Assembly: GCA_902800585.1 (NCBI GenBank)
Contig: CADCEW010000003.1
Location: forward strand, 62,001 to 126,000
Source of the DNA: an uncultured Prevotellaceae bacterium
GTDB taxonomy: Bacteria; Bacteroidota; Bacteroidia; Bacteroidales; Bacteroidaceae
Reading direction: 5' to 3'
DNA: 64,000 bases
The translations under genes were made by a program, and so were the position numbers. The notes beneath the pieces are model-generated. The model saw only the letters and a program-made list of their open reading frames with translations. It did no database searches and was not told the DNA's origin. This document shows, one piece after another, positions 44,624-52,483 of this stretch. Each line of letters starts with the position of its first letter. Position 1 is the stretch's first letter.

Positions 44624-45313
44624 TTACTCCTTGACTCTTTCATTGAAGCGGTCGAGGAGCCATTGCTTCTGTTCGGGAATGGTCATGTGGGAGTTGTCAA
44701 GTTCGATGGCATCGTCGGCTTTACGCAAGGGAGAGACTTCACGATGGGAGTCGATGTAGTCACGTTCCTGTACGTTTTTGAGGATGTCGTCAAAGTCGGC
44801 ATCCATGCCTTTCGCCTTTAACTCGTCAAAGCGACGCTGGGCACGAACCTCAGCAGAAGCAGTAACGAAGACTTTCAGCTCTGCATCGGGGAAGACAGTA
44901 GTGCCGATATCACGACCATCCATCACGACACCTTTATCCTTACCCATCTGTTGCTGTTGAGCAACCATCGCCTCACGCACGAAACCGAGGGCAGCAATAG
45001 GGCTGACTTTGTTGGAGACTTCCATCGTGCGGATATCCTTCTCTACGAGTTCGCCATTCAGATAAGTGTCAGGACGCCCCGTCTCTGGATTGAACTTAAA
45101 AGATATCTGTATCTCTGGCATGCGACGACGCAACTCTTCTTCGTTAATAGTGTCGTTGTTGAACAGTCCGTTGCGGAGCGCGAAAAGTGTCACACTGCGA
45201 TACATGGCACCAGTATCAACATAGACATAACCCACCTCGCGGGCTAAATCCTTTGCCATCGTGCTCTTGCCGCACGAAGAATGGCCGTCAATGGCTATTG
45301 TAATCTTTTTCAT
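44624..45313 (-). CDS. cmk: Cytidylate kinase
   Basis: Cmk phosphorylates CMP and dCMP to the diphosphates. The 229-residue protein has the P-loop [13 protein letters not shown] (about 6-18), the [13 protein letters not shown] segment for CMP binding (about 32-44), and [20 protein letters not shown] (about 128-147). A lid follows, with [17 protein letters not shown] and [18 protein letters not shown]. Length and order are standard. It lies directly after porQ on the same strand (18-nt gap) and is followed by the RAYT gene. In Porphyromonas gingivalis porQ, cmk and ispH are also neighbours, and here ispH is only 2.4 kb away, so the cluster is partly conserved. Confidence 0.95.
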   Translation of the reverse strand: MKKITIAIDGHSSCGKSTMAKDLAREVGYVYVDTGAMYRSVTLFALRNGLFNNDTINEEELRRRMPEIQISFKFNPETGRPDTYLNGELVEKDIRTMEVSNKVSPIAALGFVREAMVAQQQQMGKDKGVVMDGRDIGTTVFPDAELKVFVTASAEVRAQRRFDELKAKGMDADFDDILKNVQERDYIDSHREVSPLRKADDAIELDNSHMTIPEQKQWLLDRFNERVKE

Positions 45314-45331
45314 ATTCTTTTTCTTTTATCG

Positions 45332-46276
45332 TTATAGCGAGTAGGTCGCATTAATCAACAACGACGAGGCGGACACATGGTATTTCGCATACGCCACGCC
45401 AAGTTTGAAGCGCTTGAGCGTCAAGCCTGCTCCGATGGAGAGTCCTGCACCATGACTGCTACTGCTATCGCCTTCGCTGATCTTCATCTCCTCACGACGA
45501 CGGAAGTTATAACCTGCAGCGATATAGATGCTCTCTCCGATAAAGACATCGGCACCTATGGCAAGATGCTGAATGAAACTGGTGTCCCATCGGTTGAGGC
45601 GCGAGAAGGTTGCAGAGAAACGCAAGGGCGCTGCATCGAATTCTTTGGAGACACCCACCTGCAAGTCGAAAGGTATCTTCTCGTAAGTGTCCTGGAAAGC
45701 CTTTACCTGTCCACCAAGATTCTTGGCAACAGCCGATATCGACCAGCCACGTTCATCGTCGAGATAGTTCAGACCGAGGTCAGTAGCGATAGCCATAGAG
45801 TTATAGCCTGCGATAGATGACGAGATGACGCGAAGGGTGATACCACCGCTCCAACGGTTACCTAACAGATAAGCGAAGGTACCAGCAATGGCAATGTCCT
45901 TGGCAGAGAATGTTCCGACTTCGATATTGTCGATGGTCATTTCCTTCATACTTCCATAGTCCATATACTGGGCACTGACACCCCATGTAGCACGCTCGCC
46001 CCATGCCTTGATGAAAGAGGCGGAAGCCGACTTCGATCCCTCCATATAAGTCATGAAGTTGAGGTTGATGCTCTTATCAGAAGTGTTGCTAATCAAAGCA
46101 GGATTATGGAAGATCATGGTAGGGTCGTCGTCACTAATCGTGATATTGTCGCCACCCAAGGCTGCCGCATGGGCACTGACAGGTAATCGCAGAAAGGTAT
46201 ATACTTCCTGACTCTCCTGTGCACTCGACAGAAGGGCAAAAAGAATACCGATAAGCGTAAAAACGACTTTTTTCAT
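45332..46276 (-). CDS. porQ: Type IX secretion system protein PorQ
   Basis: PorQ is an outer-membrane beta-barrel of the T9SS attachment complex (with PorU, PorV and PorZ). The 314-residue protein has a signal peptide (MKKVVFTLIGILFALLSSA) and the family block FLRLPVSAHAAALGGDNITI, followed by DDPTMIFHNPALIS. Repeated amphipathic strands run to the terminal YAKYHVSASSLLINATYSL. The closing aromatic-Ser-Leu resembles a barrel end. Its presence, with PorE at 56332, indicates a working T9SS in this organism. It is divergent from tonB, with a TATCTTTG element at 46299-46306, and cotranscribed with cmk. Confidence 0.9.
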   Translation of the reverse strand: MKKVVFTLIGILFALLSSAQESQEVYTFLRLPVSAHAAALGGDNITISDDDPTMIFHNPALISNTSDKSINLNFMTYMEGSKSASASFIKAWGERATWGVSAQYMDYGSMKEMTIDNIEVGTFSAKDIAIAGTFAYLLGNRWSGGITLRVISSSIAGYNSMAIATDLGLNYLDDERGWSISAVAKNLGGQVKAFQDTYEKIPFDLQVGVSKEFDAAPLRFSATFSRLNRWDTSFIQHLAIGADVFIGESIYIAAGYNFRRREEMKISEGDSSSSHGAGLSIGAGLTLKRFKLGVAYAKYHVSASSLLINATYSL

Positions 46277-46298
46277 CTAATAATTCCTAAATTCAGCG

Positions 46299-46326
46299 CA
46301 AAGATACTGCTTTTTTTGTAACTTTG
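46299..46326. promoter_or_regulatory. Divergent -7 elements of porQ and tonB
   Basis: TATCTTTG on the minus strand (46299-46306) points to porQ, and TAACTTTG on the plus strand (46319-46326) points to tonB. The -33 regions would overlap each other's start region. Confidence 0.6.
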
Positions 46327-46368
46327 CCATCTAATTAACGGACGAATACGGTTTTTATTGTCATCGAC

Positions 46369-47091
46369 ATGGAACAAAAGAAGTCACCACAGGCTGATTT
46401 GGAACAACAGCGCGCCACAGGATTCCTTTTAGGAGTGATTCTGGTGCTGGCGATTTTCTTTGTCGCCTTGGAGTGGAATAGTGTTCCTTCTTCTGATGAT
46501 GTGGCGACACTCGACCTTGATGAGTTGATACATGAGGACGAGATGGTTCCTATGTCAATAGAAGAACAACTCGCTCAGTTGGAGCCAGACAAGTCACAAC
46601 CGAAGGAAGCCGAACAACTGCGTATCGTGGATGATAATGTGGAGATAGCACCACAGGAAGAGCAGATAGCAGAAGACGAGGGCGAAGGTGAAGATGAGGC
46701 GTTGTTGCAAGAGTTACAGAAAGAAGAGGATGACGGGAAGGTACTGATGCCGATGGGTATCGATCCGGAGAATAATCCTCTGCAGTTCCGCTTGGTAGAA
46801 GACCTTCCTCAGTATCCTGGTGGTGCCGTAGAGTTTATGAAATGGTTGACAAAAAACCTGCAATATCCCAAACTCGCTCAGGCAAGAAAGACGCAGGGAA
46901 AGGTCATCGCCCACTTCTATGTAGAGAAAGACGGAAGTATTACGGGTCTGAAGATTGCGCAATCTTTGTCGAGGGAGTGTGACCAAGAGGCGTTGCGTGT
47001 GTTGGGTATGATGCCGAAATGGCAACCTGGTGTGCAGAACGGCAAACCTTGTCGGACGAAAGTAAGTATTCCCATTGTATTTAAGTTATAA
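46369..47091 (+). CDS. tonB: Energy transducer TonB
   Basis: TonB couples the proton motive force from ExbB-ExbD to outer-membrane receptors. The 240-residue protein has one transmembrane segment (about 18-36: TGFLLGVILVLAIFFVALEW), then a long acidic linker rich in E, D and Q instead of the more common proline-rich linker. The C-terminal TonB domain is at about 150-240 (LPQYPGGAVEFMKWLTKNLQ, QGKVIAHFYVEKDGSITGLK, PGVQNGKPCRTKVSIPIVFK). In Bacteroidales there are many TonB paralogues. The exbB-exbD-exbD genes lie 2.7 kb downstream and could be its partners. It is six nt from the polyprenyl synthase gene. Confidence 0.9.
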   Translation: MEQKKSPQADLEQQRATGFLLGVILVLAIFFVALEWNSVPSSDDVATLDLDELIHEDEMVPMSIEEQLAQLEPDKSQPKEAEQLRIVDDNVEIAPQEEQIAEDEGEGEDEALLQELQKEEDDGKVLMPMGIDPENNPLQFRLVEDLPQYPGGAVEFMKWLTKNLQYPKLAQARKTQGKVIAHFYVEKDGSITGLKIAQSLSRECDQEALRVLGMMPKWQPGVQNGKPCRTKVSIPIVFKL

Positions 47092-47096
47092 AAGAT

Positions 47097-48071
47097 ATGA
47101 AATCATCAAATGAAATTCTGAAGTCTGTCAATAACTTCTTAGACCAACTTCCCTACGAGCGTAAGCCTCTGTCGCTGTACGATCCTATCCGTTACGTGTT
47201 GTCAATAGGTGGTAAACGCATCCGTCCCGTGCTGATGCTGATGGCGTATAACCTTTATAAAGACGAGCCGGAAACCATCTTGATGCCTGCCTGTGGATTG
47301 GAGACCTATCATAATTACACGTTGTTGCATGATGACTTGATGGATAAGGCAGACCTTCGTCGTGGACATGAGACAGTGCATAAGCGTTGGGGTGCCAATA
47401 CAGCTATCCTCTCTGGCGACTCCATGCTGGTGCTTGCCTATCAACGTATCGCTCAAGTACCTTCGGAGAAACTCGCAGATGTGCTGGATTGCTTTACGCA
47501 GACAGCCTTGGAGATTGGTGAAGGACAGGAATACGATATGGCTTTCGAGACACGCAGTGATGTGACGGAAGACGAATATATTGAGATGATTCGTCTGAAG
47601 ACCTCTGTATTGCTTGCCTGTGCCACGAAGATTGGTGCACTCCTTGCAGATGCTCCTGAGGAGGATGTGGCGAACTTATATAAGTTTGGAGAACAGTTGG
47701 GACTCGCCTTCCAGTTACAGGATGATCTATTGGATGTCTATGGCGATCCGAAAGTGTTTGGTAAGGCTGTGGGAGGCGATATCGCTTCGAATAAGAAAAC
47801 ATATATGCTCATCAATGCCTATAACCGTGCGGATGAGAAACAACGTGCAGAACTGACGCGATGGGTAGAAGCACCTACTTTCAATCGTGATGTGAAGGTG
47901 GCTGCTGTCACTCGCCTTTATGATGAGATAGGTATCCGTCAACTCTGTGAGGAGAAGATCAACTACTATTTCGAACAGGCAGCCCAATACTTGTCGAAAG
48001 TGAAAGTAGCAGAGGAACGCAAACAGGCTCTCCGTCAGTATATGGACGAACTGCTGCATAGAGATAAATAA
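47097..48071 (+). CDS. Polyprenyl (farnesyl/geranylgeranyl) diphosphate synthase
   Basis: All-trans prenyl transferases join IPP to allylic diphosphates. The 324-residue protein has the substrate-binding GGKRIRPVLMLMAY (about 39-52) and the first aspartate-rich motif in LLHDDLMDKAD (about 78-88). GHETVHKRWGANTAILSGD comes next, then the second aspartate motif in FQLQDDLLDVYGD (about 204-216). Product chain length depends on residues before the first motif; THNYTLL-type bulky residues (YHNYTLLHDD) suggest a short product such as farnesyl diphosphate, but this is not certain. It follows tonB by 6 nt and precedes tatD by 14 nt. Confidence 0.92.
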   Translation: MKSSNEILKSVNNFLDQLPYERKPLSLYDPIRYVLSIGGKRIRPVLMLMAYNLYKDEPETILMPACGLETYHNYTLLHDDLMDKADLRRGHETVHKRWGANTAILSGDSMLVLAYQRIAQVPSEKLADVLDCFTQTALEIGEGQEYDMAFETRSDVTEDEYIEMIRLKTSVLLACATKIGALLADAPEEDVANLYKFGEQLGLAFQLQDDLLDVYGDPKVFGKAVGGDIASNKKTYMLINAYNRADEKQRAELTRWVEAPTFNRDVKVAAVTRLYDEIGIRQLCEEKINYYFEQAAQYLSKVKVAEERKQALRQYMDELLHRDK

Positions 48072-48105
48072 TTTTCAATTTTCCATTGTCAATTCTCAAT
48101 TACAT
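48071..48105. repeat. Heptamer repeats at the tatD start
   Basis: Units ATTTTCA, ATTTTCC, ATTGTCA, ATTCTCA and ATTACAT lead into the tatD coding region. The TTG used as the likely start codon (48086) lies within the array. Confidence 0.75.
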
Positions 48106-48898
48106 AGATACCCATTGTCACTTGGATGGCGAGGAGTTCAAAGACGATCTCAACGCTGTCATACAACGAGCCCGTGAGGCTGGTTGTGTGAAAGTGTTTG
48201 TGCCAGCCATCGATCTGTCCTCATGCCAGACAGTGATGGACGTCTGCAACCGATTCCCTGACTATGCCTATCCCATGCTCGGACTCCATCCGGAAGAGGT
48301 AAAAGCAGATTGGCATGAAGTCCTTTCTAATATAAAACAAAAGCTCCCTCTCCATCAGGAGAGAGCGGGGGGTGAGGCTTCTCTTCTTGCCATCGGCGAA
48401 GTCGGTTTGGACTTTTATTGGAGTCGTGAGTTTGAAAAGGAACAGTTGGAGGCCTTTGAGGAACAGGTACGCTGGTCGGTGGAGACGCGTCTGCCGTTGA
48501 TGATTCATTGTCGGAAAGCACAAAATGAGATGGTAAGTATATTAAAAAGGTATGTGAAGGATTTGCCTGGTGGTGTGTTCCATTGTTTTACGGGTAATGA
48601 GACAGAGGCTCGTCAATTATTGGAATTTGACAACTTTGTATTGGGCATTGGTGGCGTTCTTACCTTTAAGAAGAGTCATCTGCCAGAGGTGTTGCCTGCG
48701 GTTGTACCATTAGATCGTATTGTCTTGGAGACAGATGCACCTTATATGGCTCCCGTTCCTATGCGTGGCAATCGTAATGAACCTGCCTTTATCCGTCATA
48801 TCATCACCCGTCTTGCTGAGGCGTATGGTGTTAGTGAGGAGACTATTTGCAGGCAAACAAATGAAAATGTGCAAAAAGTTTTTGGAATTCAGATTTAA
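48086..48898 (+). CDS. TatD family metal-dependent deoxyribonuclease
   Basis: TatD enzymes are TIM-barrel metal-dependent DNases. The 270-residue protein has the metal motif IDTHCHLD (about 7-14), AIGEVGLDFYW (about 106-116), PLMIHCRKA (about 138-146), VFHCFTGNETEARQLL and ETDAPYMAPVP (about 216-226). Start TTG 48086 is the only candidate after the previous stop that retains the motif; it lies in a heptamer array. The segment KQKLPLHQERAGGEAS (about 87-102) before AIGEVG is longer than in relatives and is encoded by a CTCTCC/GGAGAG hairpin repeat, so a repeat seems to have been inserted in frame. The tRNA promoter lies in its 3' end. Confidence 0.9.
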   Translation: MSILNYIDTHCHLDGEEFKDDLNAVIQRAREAGCVKVFVPAIDLSSCQTVMDVCNRFPDYAYPMLGLHPEEVKADWHEVLSNIKQKLPLHQERAGGEASLLAIGEVGLDFYWSREFEKEQLEAFEEQVRWSVETRLPLMIHCRKAQNEMVSILKRYVKDLPGGVFHCFTGNETEARQLLEFDNFVLGIGGVLTFKKSHLPEVLPAVVPLDRIVLETDAPYMAPVPMRGNRNEPAFIRHIITRLAEAYGVSEETICRQTNENVQKVFGIQI

Positions 48899-48910
48899 TT
48901 CGTACCTTTG
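48882..48910 (+). promoter_or_regulatory. Promoter of tRNA-Ser
   Basis: TTG at 48882-48884 and TACCTTTG at 48903-48910 are 18 bp apart. The element overlaps the end of tatD and lies 17 nt before the mature tRNA. Confidence 0.75.
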
Positions 48911-48927
48911 CATCCGCAATTCAACAA

Positions 48928-49015
48928 GGAGAGGTGCTCGAGTGGTTGAAGAGGCACGCCTGGAAAGCGTGTAACCGGCAAAACCGGTTCGCAGGTTCGA
49001 ATCCTGTTCTCTCCG
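48928..49015 (+). tRNA. tRNA-Ser, anticodon GGA
   Basis: Acceptor arm GGAGAG pairs with CTCTCC, and the D-arm GCTCGAGTGGTTGAAGAGG has the class II form. The anticodon stem CACGC/GCGTG encloses CTGGAAA with anticodon GGA (reads UCC and UCU serine codons). A long variable arm CCGG/CCGG precedes the T-arm with GGTTCGAATCC. CCA is not encoded. A T-rich run follows. Confidence 0.95.
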
Positions 49016-49078
49016 CTTTTTTTATTTTGTATCTATGCTTATCAGATACAAAGATTAACTTCACAAAATATTAAAACT

Positions 49079-49699
49079 ATGACAAAAACAATTCTTTTAG
49101 GTGCATTAGCCGCACTGTTATCATTGACAAGTTGTTCAAACAACAGCAATGAGGAAACCACATCTTCACCTTCTTTCGACGAAGTTCTTACATCAAGACG
49201 AAGTGTTCGTAACTATGATGCCTCTAAAAAGATATCTGAGGCAGAAGTTCGTGACTTGTTGAAGGCAGCACAGGATGCACCTTCTTGGGCAAACCAACAG
49301 CCATCGAAGTATTATGTTGCTATCAGTGAAGAGAAACTGACAGCAGTGCAGGATATGGTCGGCGGTAATAAGGAGCGTATCAAGAATGCTCCAGTACTGA
49401 TTGTCTCAACCTATGAGCGTGGAAAGTCTGGCTTCTTCCAAGGTAATCAGACTAACGAAGTAGGTGATGGTTGGGGTGCCTATGACAATGGACTGAGTAA
49501 CTGCTATCTTATCTTGAAAGCAAGAGCAATGGGCTTCGACACCCTTATTATGGGTATGCGTGAAGCTGATAAGTTAAGAGAATTGTTCTCCATTCCTGAG
49601 AACGAGACCATCATGGCAGTTATTGCCTTAGGCTACAGAGCTGAAGAGCCAAAACGTCCTGTACATAGAGAATTGGATGAAATAGTCAAATTCTTCTAA
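49079..49699 (+). CDS. Nitroreductase family protein with a lipoprotein signal
   Basis: Nitroreductase-fold flavoproteins reduce nitro compounds, quinones or other acceptors with NAD(P)H. Residues 30-206 show the family order: SRRSVRNYDASKKISEAEVR (FMN-binding SRRS-x-R), APSWANQQPSKYYVA, GAYDNGLSNCYLILKARAMG and IMAVIALGYRAEEPKRPVHR. Unusually the protein begins with a lipoprotein signal peptide (GALAALLSLTSC, Cys19) and an acidic linker, so it is predicted to be exported and membrane-anchored. Most relatives are cytoplasmic, although such forms occur in Bacteroidales. It stands between tRNA-Ser and the exb cluster. Confidence 0.88.
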   Translation: MTKTILLGALAALLSLTSCSNNSNEETTSSPSFDEVLTSRRSVRNYDASKKISEAEVRDLLKAAQDAPSWANQQPSKYYVAISEEKLTAVQDMVGGNKERIKNAPVLIVSTYERGKSGFFQGNQTNEVGDGWGAYDNGLSNCYLILKARAMGFDTLIMGMREADKLRELFSIPENETIMAVIALGYRAEEPKRPVHRELDEIVKFF

Positions 49700-49704
49700 G
49701 ATAT

Positions 49705-49736
49705 TTGTACTTTTCCGATTTTTATGCTTATCTTTG
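49705..49736 (+). promoter_or_regulatory. Promoter of the exbB-exbD cluster
   Basis: TTG at 49705-49707 and TATCTTTG at 49729-49736 are 21 bp apart. An in-frame ATG at 49724 lies before the transcription start, so the ATG at 49760 is the real start. Confidence 0.7.
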
Positions 49737-49759
49737 CCCTCAAATTTGTGAGTGAAGAT

Positions 49760-50569
49760 ATGAAGAAACTATTTGCGCTTTTTGCCATCGTTGGTGTGTT
49801 TGCCTTCGTGCAGCCGACAATGGCACAGGATAAGAAAGTGAAAGACTCCACAGAATTAGTAGTTGACACCCTTGCTGCTGATTCTGCGATGGCATTGATT
49901 GATGCCGATCTCAGTGAGATGGATGGTGCTGAGGGTGGGGGACTGCATAAGATACTGAAGTCTAAGTTCATTGAAGGAACTGCAGGTTTTATGTCGTTGG
50001 TGGCTCTTGCCTTGGTGATAGGTCTTGCCTTCTGCATAGAGCGTATCATCTATTTGACATTGTCGGAGGTGAATGCGAAGAAACTGATGCAGGATATTGA
50101 TGTTAAACTGATGGAGGATGATGTGGAAGGTGCCAAAGACTTGTGTCGTAATACTCGAGGTCCTGTCGCAAGTATCTGTTATCAGGGACTGTTACATATC
50201 AAGGAACCAGTGGAACAGATTGATCGTCAGTTGACGAATTATGGAACAGTACAGATATCCAATATGGAGAAAGGCTGTTCGTGGATTAAATTATTCATTG
50301 CTGTTGCCCCCTCATTGGGTTTCTTAGGAACAGTGATTGGTATGGTAATGGCTTTCGATCAGATACAGACAGCAGGCGATATCAGTCCGACGATTGTCGC
50401 TTCAGGTATGAAGGTCGCATTGATTACCACCATTTTTGGTATCATCGTGGCGTTGATACTGCAACTCTTCTATAACTATATCCTTTCGAAGATAGAGCAT
50501 CTGACCTCACAAATGGAGGAGAGTGCTATCACGCTGATAGACTCAGTGACGAAGTACAAAGGAAAGTGA
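49760..50569 (+). CDS. exbB: ExbB/TolQ/MotA family proton channel protein
   Basis: ExbB forms the proton-channel pentamer that powers TonB or Tol. The 269-residue protein has an N-terminal signal-like segment (MKKLFALFAIVGVFAFVQ) and an acidic linker. The first core helix is FMSLVALALVIGLAFCIERI. A cytoplasmic loop and the two conserved helices follow: WIKLFIAVAPSLGFLGTVIG with the GTVxGM motif, and GMKVALITTIFGIIVALILQ. It heads a four-gene cluster with a small membrane protein and two ExbD-type genes (13-, 17- and -4-nt spacing). TonB is encoded at 46369. Confidence 0.92.
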   Translation: MKKLFALFAIVGVFAFVQPTMAQDKKVKDSTELVVDTLAADSAMALIDADLSEMDGAEGGGLHKILKSKFIEGTAGFMSLVALALVIGLAFCIERIIYLTLSEVNAKKLMQDIDVKLMEDDVEGAKDLCRNTRGPVASICYQGLLHIKEPVEQIDRQLTNYGTVQISNMEKGCSWIKLFIAVAPSLGFLGTVIGMVMAFDQIQTAGDISPTIVASGMKVALITTIFGIIVALILQLFYNYILSKIEHLTSQMEESAITLIDSVTKYKGK

Positions 50570-50582
50570 AAAGAGAAGAAGT

Positions 50583-50960
50583 ATGGCGAATATTGGTAAT
50601 TATCTATTGGCAGAGGTGATGCTGTGGCTGATGTATGCCGCATTACTGACAGCGATGGTTGTCGCCGTGATATCTGCTGTGCGTTCTTTCCGTCTGCGAA
50701 CGGAGAGTATTGCCATGAGCAATCGCGTGCCTCGTCGTTGGATAGCCTGGGGCGTGGTAGTCTTTACCATCCTCTTATTGGCGATAACCTGTCTGTTAGG
50801 CTCTTCACAACCACTGATTATCAATGGCATCAGTTATACGGATCGCTTCTGGTTGAAGACGACAGACGGACTGATTTACTCGTCCATTATTCTCTTTGTC
50901 ATTGCAGGATGCTTTGTCATCTATGGCATTTCCGGACTCAATCGAAAGTTGAAGAATTGA
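50583..50960 (+). CDS. Small integral membrane protein of the exb cluster
   Basis: No family is recognised. The 125-residue protein has three hydrophobic segments (VMLWLMYAALLTAMVVAVIS at about 12-31, WIAWGVVVFTILLLAITCLL at about 53-72, and SSIILFVIAGCFVIYGISGL at about 99-118) with a basic loop between the first two. A short polar periplasmic region lies before the last. It sits between exbB and the first exbD with tight spacing, a placement also usual for small unknown membrane proteins in Prevotella exb operons. It is therefore probably an accessory subunit of the motor; this rests on position only. Confidence 0.7.
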   Translation: MANIGNYLLAEVMLWLMYAALLTAMVVAVISAVRSFRLRTESIAMSNRVPRRWIAWGVVVFTILLLAITCLLGSSQPLIINGISYTDRFWLKTTDGLIYSSIILFVIAGCFVIYGISGLNRKLKN

Positions 50961-50977
50961 TAATTGAGCATTAAGGT

Positions 50978-51505
50978 ATGTTCTTCCGACGTAAACAAAG
51001 GGACGTTCCCCAATTGAACACTACATCGACAGCCGATATCTCGTTCATGCTGTTGGTGTTCTTCTTGGTGACTTCCTCAATGGATACGGACAAAGGACTC
51101 TTCCGTCAGTTGCCTCCACTTGATGATGAGCAACAGAAGGAAGTGGATATCAGCCGCAGTAATGTGATGCAGATACGCTTGGACGGAAAAGATTCTTTGT
51201 GGATAGACCATCAGACTGTCTCGTTTGCTGAACTGCAACAACAAGTAGAATCGTTTGTGGCGAGCAGACAGACAGAGCACTATGTGGTAGGCGTTCAGAC
51301 AGATCGTGCCTCCAGTTATCAGGCTTACTTCGAGATGCAGAACACTATTGTGGCTGCTTTCCATGCACTGCGTGAGAAGATGGCACTACAACGTTATGGG
51401 CATCATTTCTCACAATGTACACCAGAAGAGCGCGAAGTTATCATTAAACGATATCCATTGCGTATCAGTGAGGCAAAGCCCACCCAGGAAGGAGGTAGCC
51501 AATGA
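50978..51505 (+). CDS. exbD: ExbD/TolR family protein, first copy
   Basis: ExbD subunits sit inside the ExbB pore and carry the proton-binding aspartate. The 175-residue protein has a short basic N-terminus and DVPQLNTTSTADISFMLLVF, with the conserved Asp in TSTADISFMLLVFFLV (about residue 21). The periplasmic ExbD domain follows (MQIRLDGKDSLWIDHQTVSF). The last ~40 residues (HFSQCTPEEREVIIKRYPLR) extend beyond the core domain. It overlaps the second exbD by four bases. Two different ExbD paralogues in a row are typical of Bacteroidetes TonB motors, which probably use a heteromeric ExbD pair. Confidence 0.9.
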   Translation: MFFRRKQRDVPQLNTTSTADISFMLLVFFLVTSSMDTDKGLFRQLPPLDDEQQKEVDISRSNVMQIRLDGKDSLWIDHQTVSFAELQQQVESFVASRQTEHYVVGVQTDRASSYQAYFEMQNTIVAAFHALREKMALQRYGHHFSQCTPEEREVIIKRYPLRISEAKPTQEGGSQ

Positions 51506-51969
51506 GTCGTTTTCGTCGTCGTAACCATGATGTGCCAGGCTTGAATCTCGCCTCAATGCCTGACTTGATCTTTACCGTTTTGTTCTTTTTTATGATTGTG
51601 ACGCACATGCGACAGACAGAACTGAAGGTGCGCTATGTGGTGCCGCAGGGAATAGAATTAGAGAAGACAGGACATAAAGGCAGTGTGGTTTACTTGTATA
51701 TCGGACATCCTATTGATGAACAAGGACAGGTAGTGAGTGATGAGACACGTATACAAGTGAATGATCATTATGTGTCTGTCTATGAGATACCAGGGGCTAT
51801 TGCTGAGGCTCGTGAGCAGATGTCGAATGAAGACAGGATGCGCATGACAGTGAATGTCCATGCAGATCGTGATACAGACATGGGAACCATCAATGATGTC
51901 AAGCAAGCATTGCGACAAGCAGGAGCCCTTCGCATCAACTATTCAGCGACAGAAAAAGCCAAAGAATAA
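51502..51969 (+). CDS. exbD: ExbD/TolR family protein, second copy
   Basis: The 155-residue protein is the second ExbD. It has FRRRNHDVPGLNLASMPDLI followed by the hydrophobic FTVLFFFMIVTHM helix, with the conserved Asp in MPDLIF (about residue 18). A periplasmic domain follows, with VVYLYIGHPIDEQGQVVSDE, and the closing VNVHADRDTDMGTINDVKQA and LRQAGALRINYSA segment is the most typical ExbD C-terminal signature. The ATG overlaps the end of the first exbD by four bases, so they are translationally coupled. It ends 4 nt before the convergent folA. Confidence 0.9.
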   Translation: MSRFRRRNHDVPGLNLASMPDLIFTVLFFFMIVTHMRQTELKVRYVVPQGIELEKTGHKGSVVYLYIGHPIDEQGQVVSDETRIQVNDHYVSVYEIPGAIAEAREQMSNEDRMRMTVNVHADRDTDMGTINDVKQALRQAGALRINYSATEKAKE

Positions 51970-51972
51970 GTA

Positions 51973-52455
51973 TTATCTGACGTAATCTACAAAGGCATAT
52001 TCGAAGGCATGCTTCTCATCCTTCGGATGTTCTTCCTTCGTATCTACGTGCCATTCGCTGTAGTCTGGGAAGAAAGCATCGGCTTCTTTGGGCGTATCGT
52101 TAATCTCTGTCAGACAGAGCCTGTCGGCAAAGGCTATTGCTTGTTCATAAACCCTTGCTCCTCCGATGATATAGACTTGTTCATCATCCTTACAACTCTT
52201 CAGTGCTTTCTCTAAAGAAGGAAACACTTCACAGCCAGGAAAGGCTTTTGCAGAACGGCTTAATACCACATTCCGACGATTGGGCAAGGCACCTTTGGGC
52301 AGCGACAGATAAGTATTGCGCCCCATAATGATGGTATGTCCAGTGGTAAGTGCCTTGAAACGCTTCAAATCGTTAGGCAACCAATACAGCAATTTATTCT
52401 CGAAACCAATGGCACGATTCTTGGCAACGGCAGCAATGATGGTAATGATGGGCAT
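51973..52455 (-). CDS. folA: Dihydrofolate reductase
   Basis: DHFR reduces dihydrofolate to tetrahydrofolate with NADPH. The 160-residue protein shows IIAAVAKNRAIGFENKLLYW (about 6-25), LPNDLKRFKALTTGHTIIMG with the catalytic Asp (about 29), GRNTYLSLPKGALPNRRNVV and VYIIGGARVYEQAI for NADPH binding. It is cotranscribed with thyA, whose reaction produces dihydrofolate, and lies 24 nt after it. The start codon and the first residues (MPIITII) are encoded by nonamer repeats at 52438-52483. The 3' end meets the convergent exbD gene. Confidence 0.95.
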   Translation of the reverse strand: MPIITIIAAVAKNRAIGFENKLLYWLPNDLKRFKALTTGHTIIMGRNTYLSLPKGALPNRRNVVLSRSAKAFPGCEVFPSLEKALKSCKDDEQVYIIGGARVYEQAIAFADRLCLTEINDTPKEADAFFPDYSEWHVDTKEEHPKDEKHAFEYAFVDYVR

Positions 52456-52483
52456 GATGGGGTTAATAGGGTTAATGGGTTAT
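52438..52483. repeat. Nonamer repeats at the folA start
   Basis: Units GATGGTAAT, GATGGGCAT, GATGGGGTT, AATAGGGTT and AATGGGTTA fill the thyA-folA gap and run into the first codons of folA on the minus strand. Confidence 0.7.

Noticed and set aside
43597..44643. Complete IS200/IS605 insertion sequence
   Set aside because: There is no TnpB, no clear subterminal hairpin pair at both ends, and the gene is placed tightly after cmk; a domesticated RAYT fits better.
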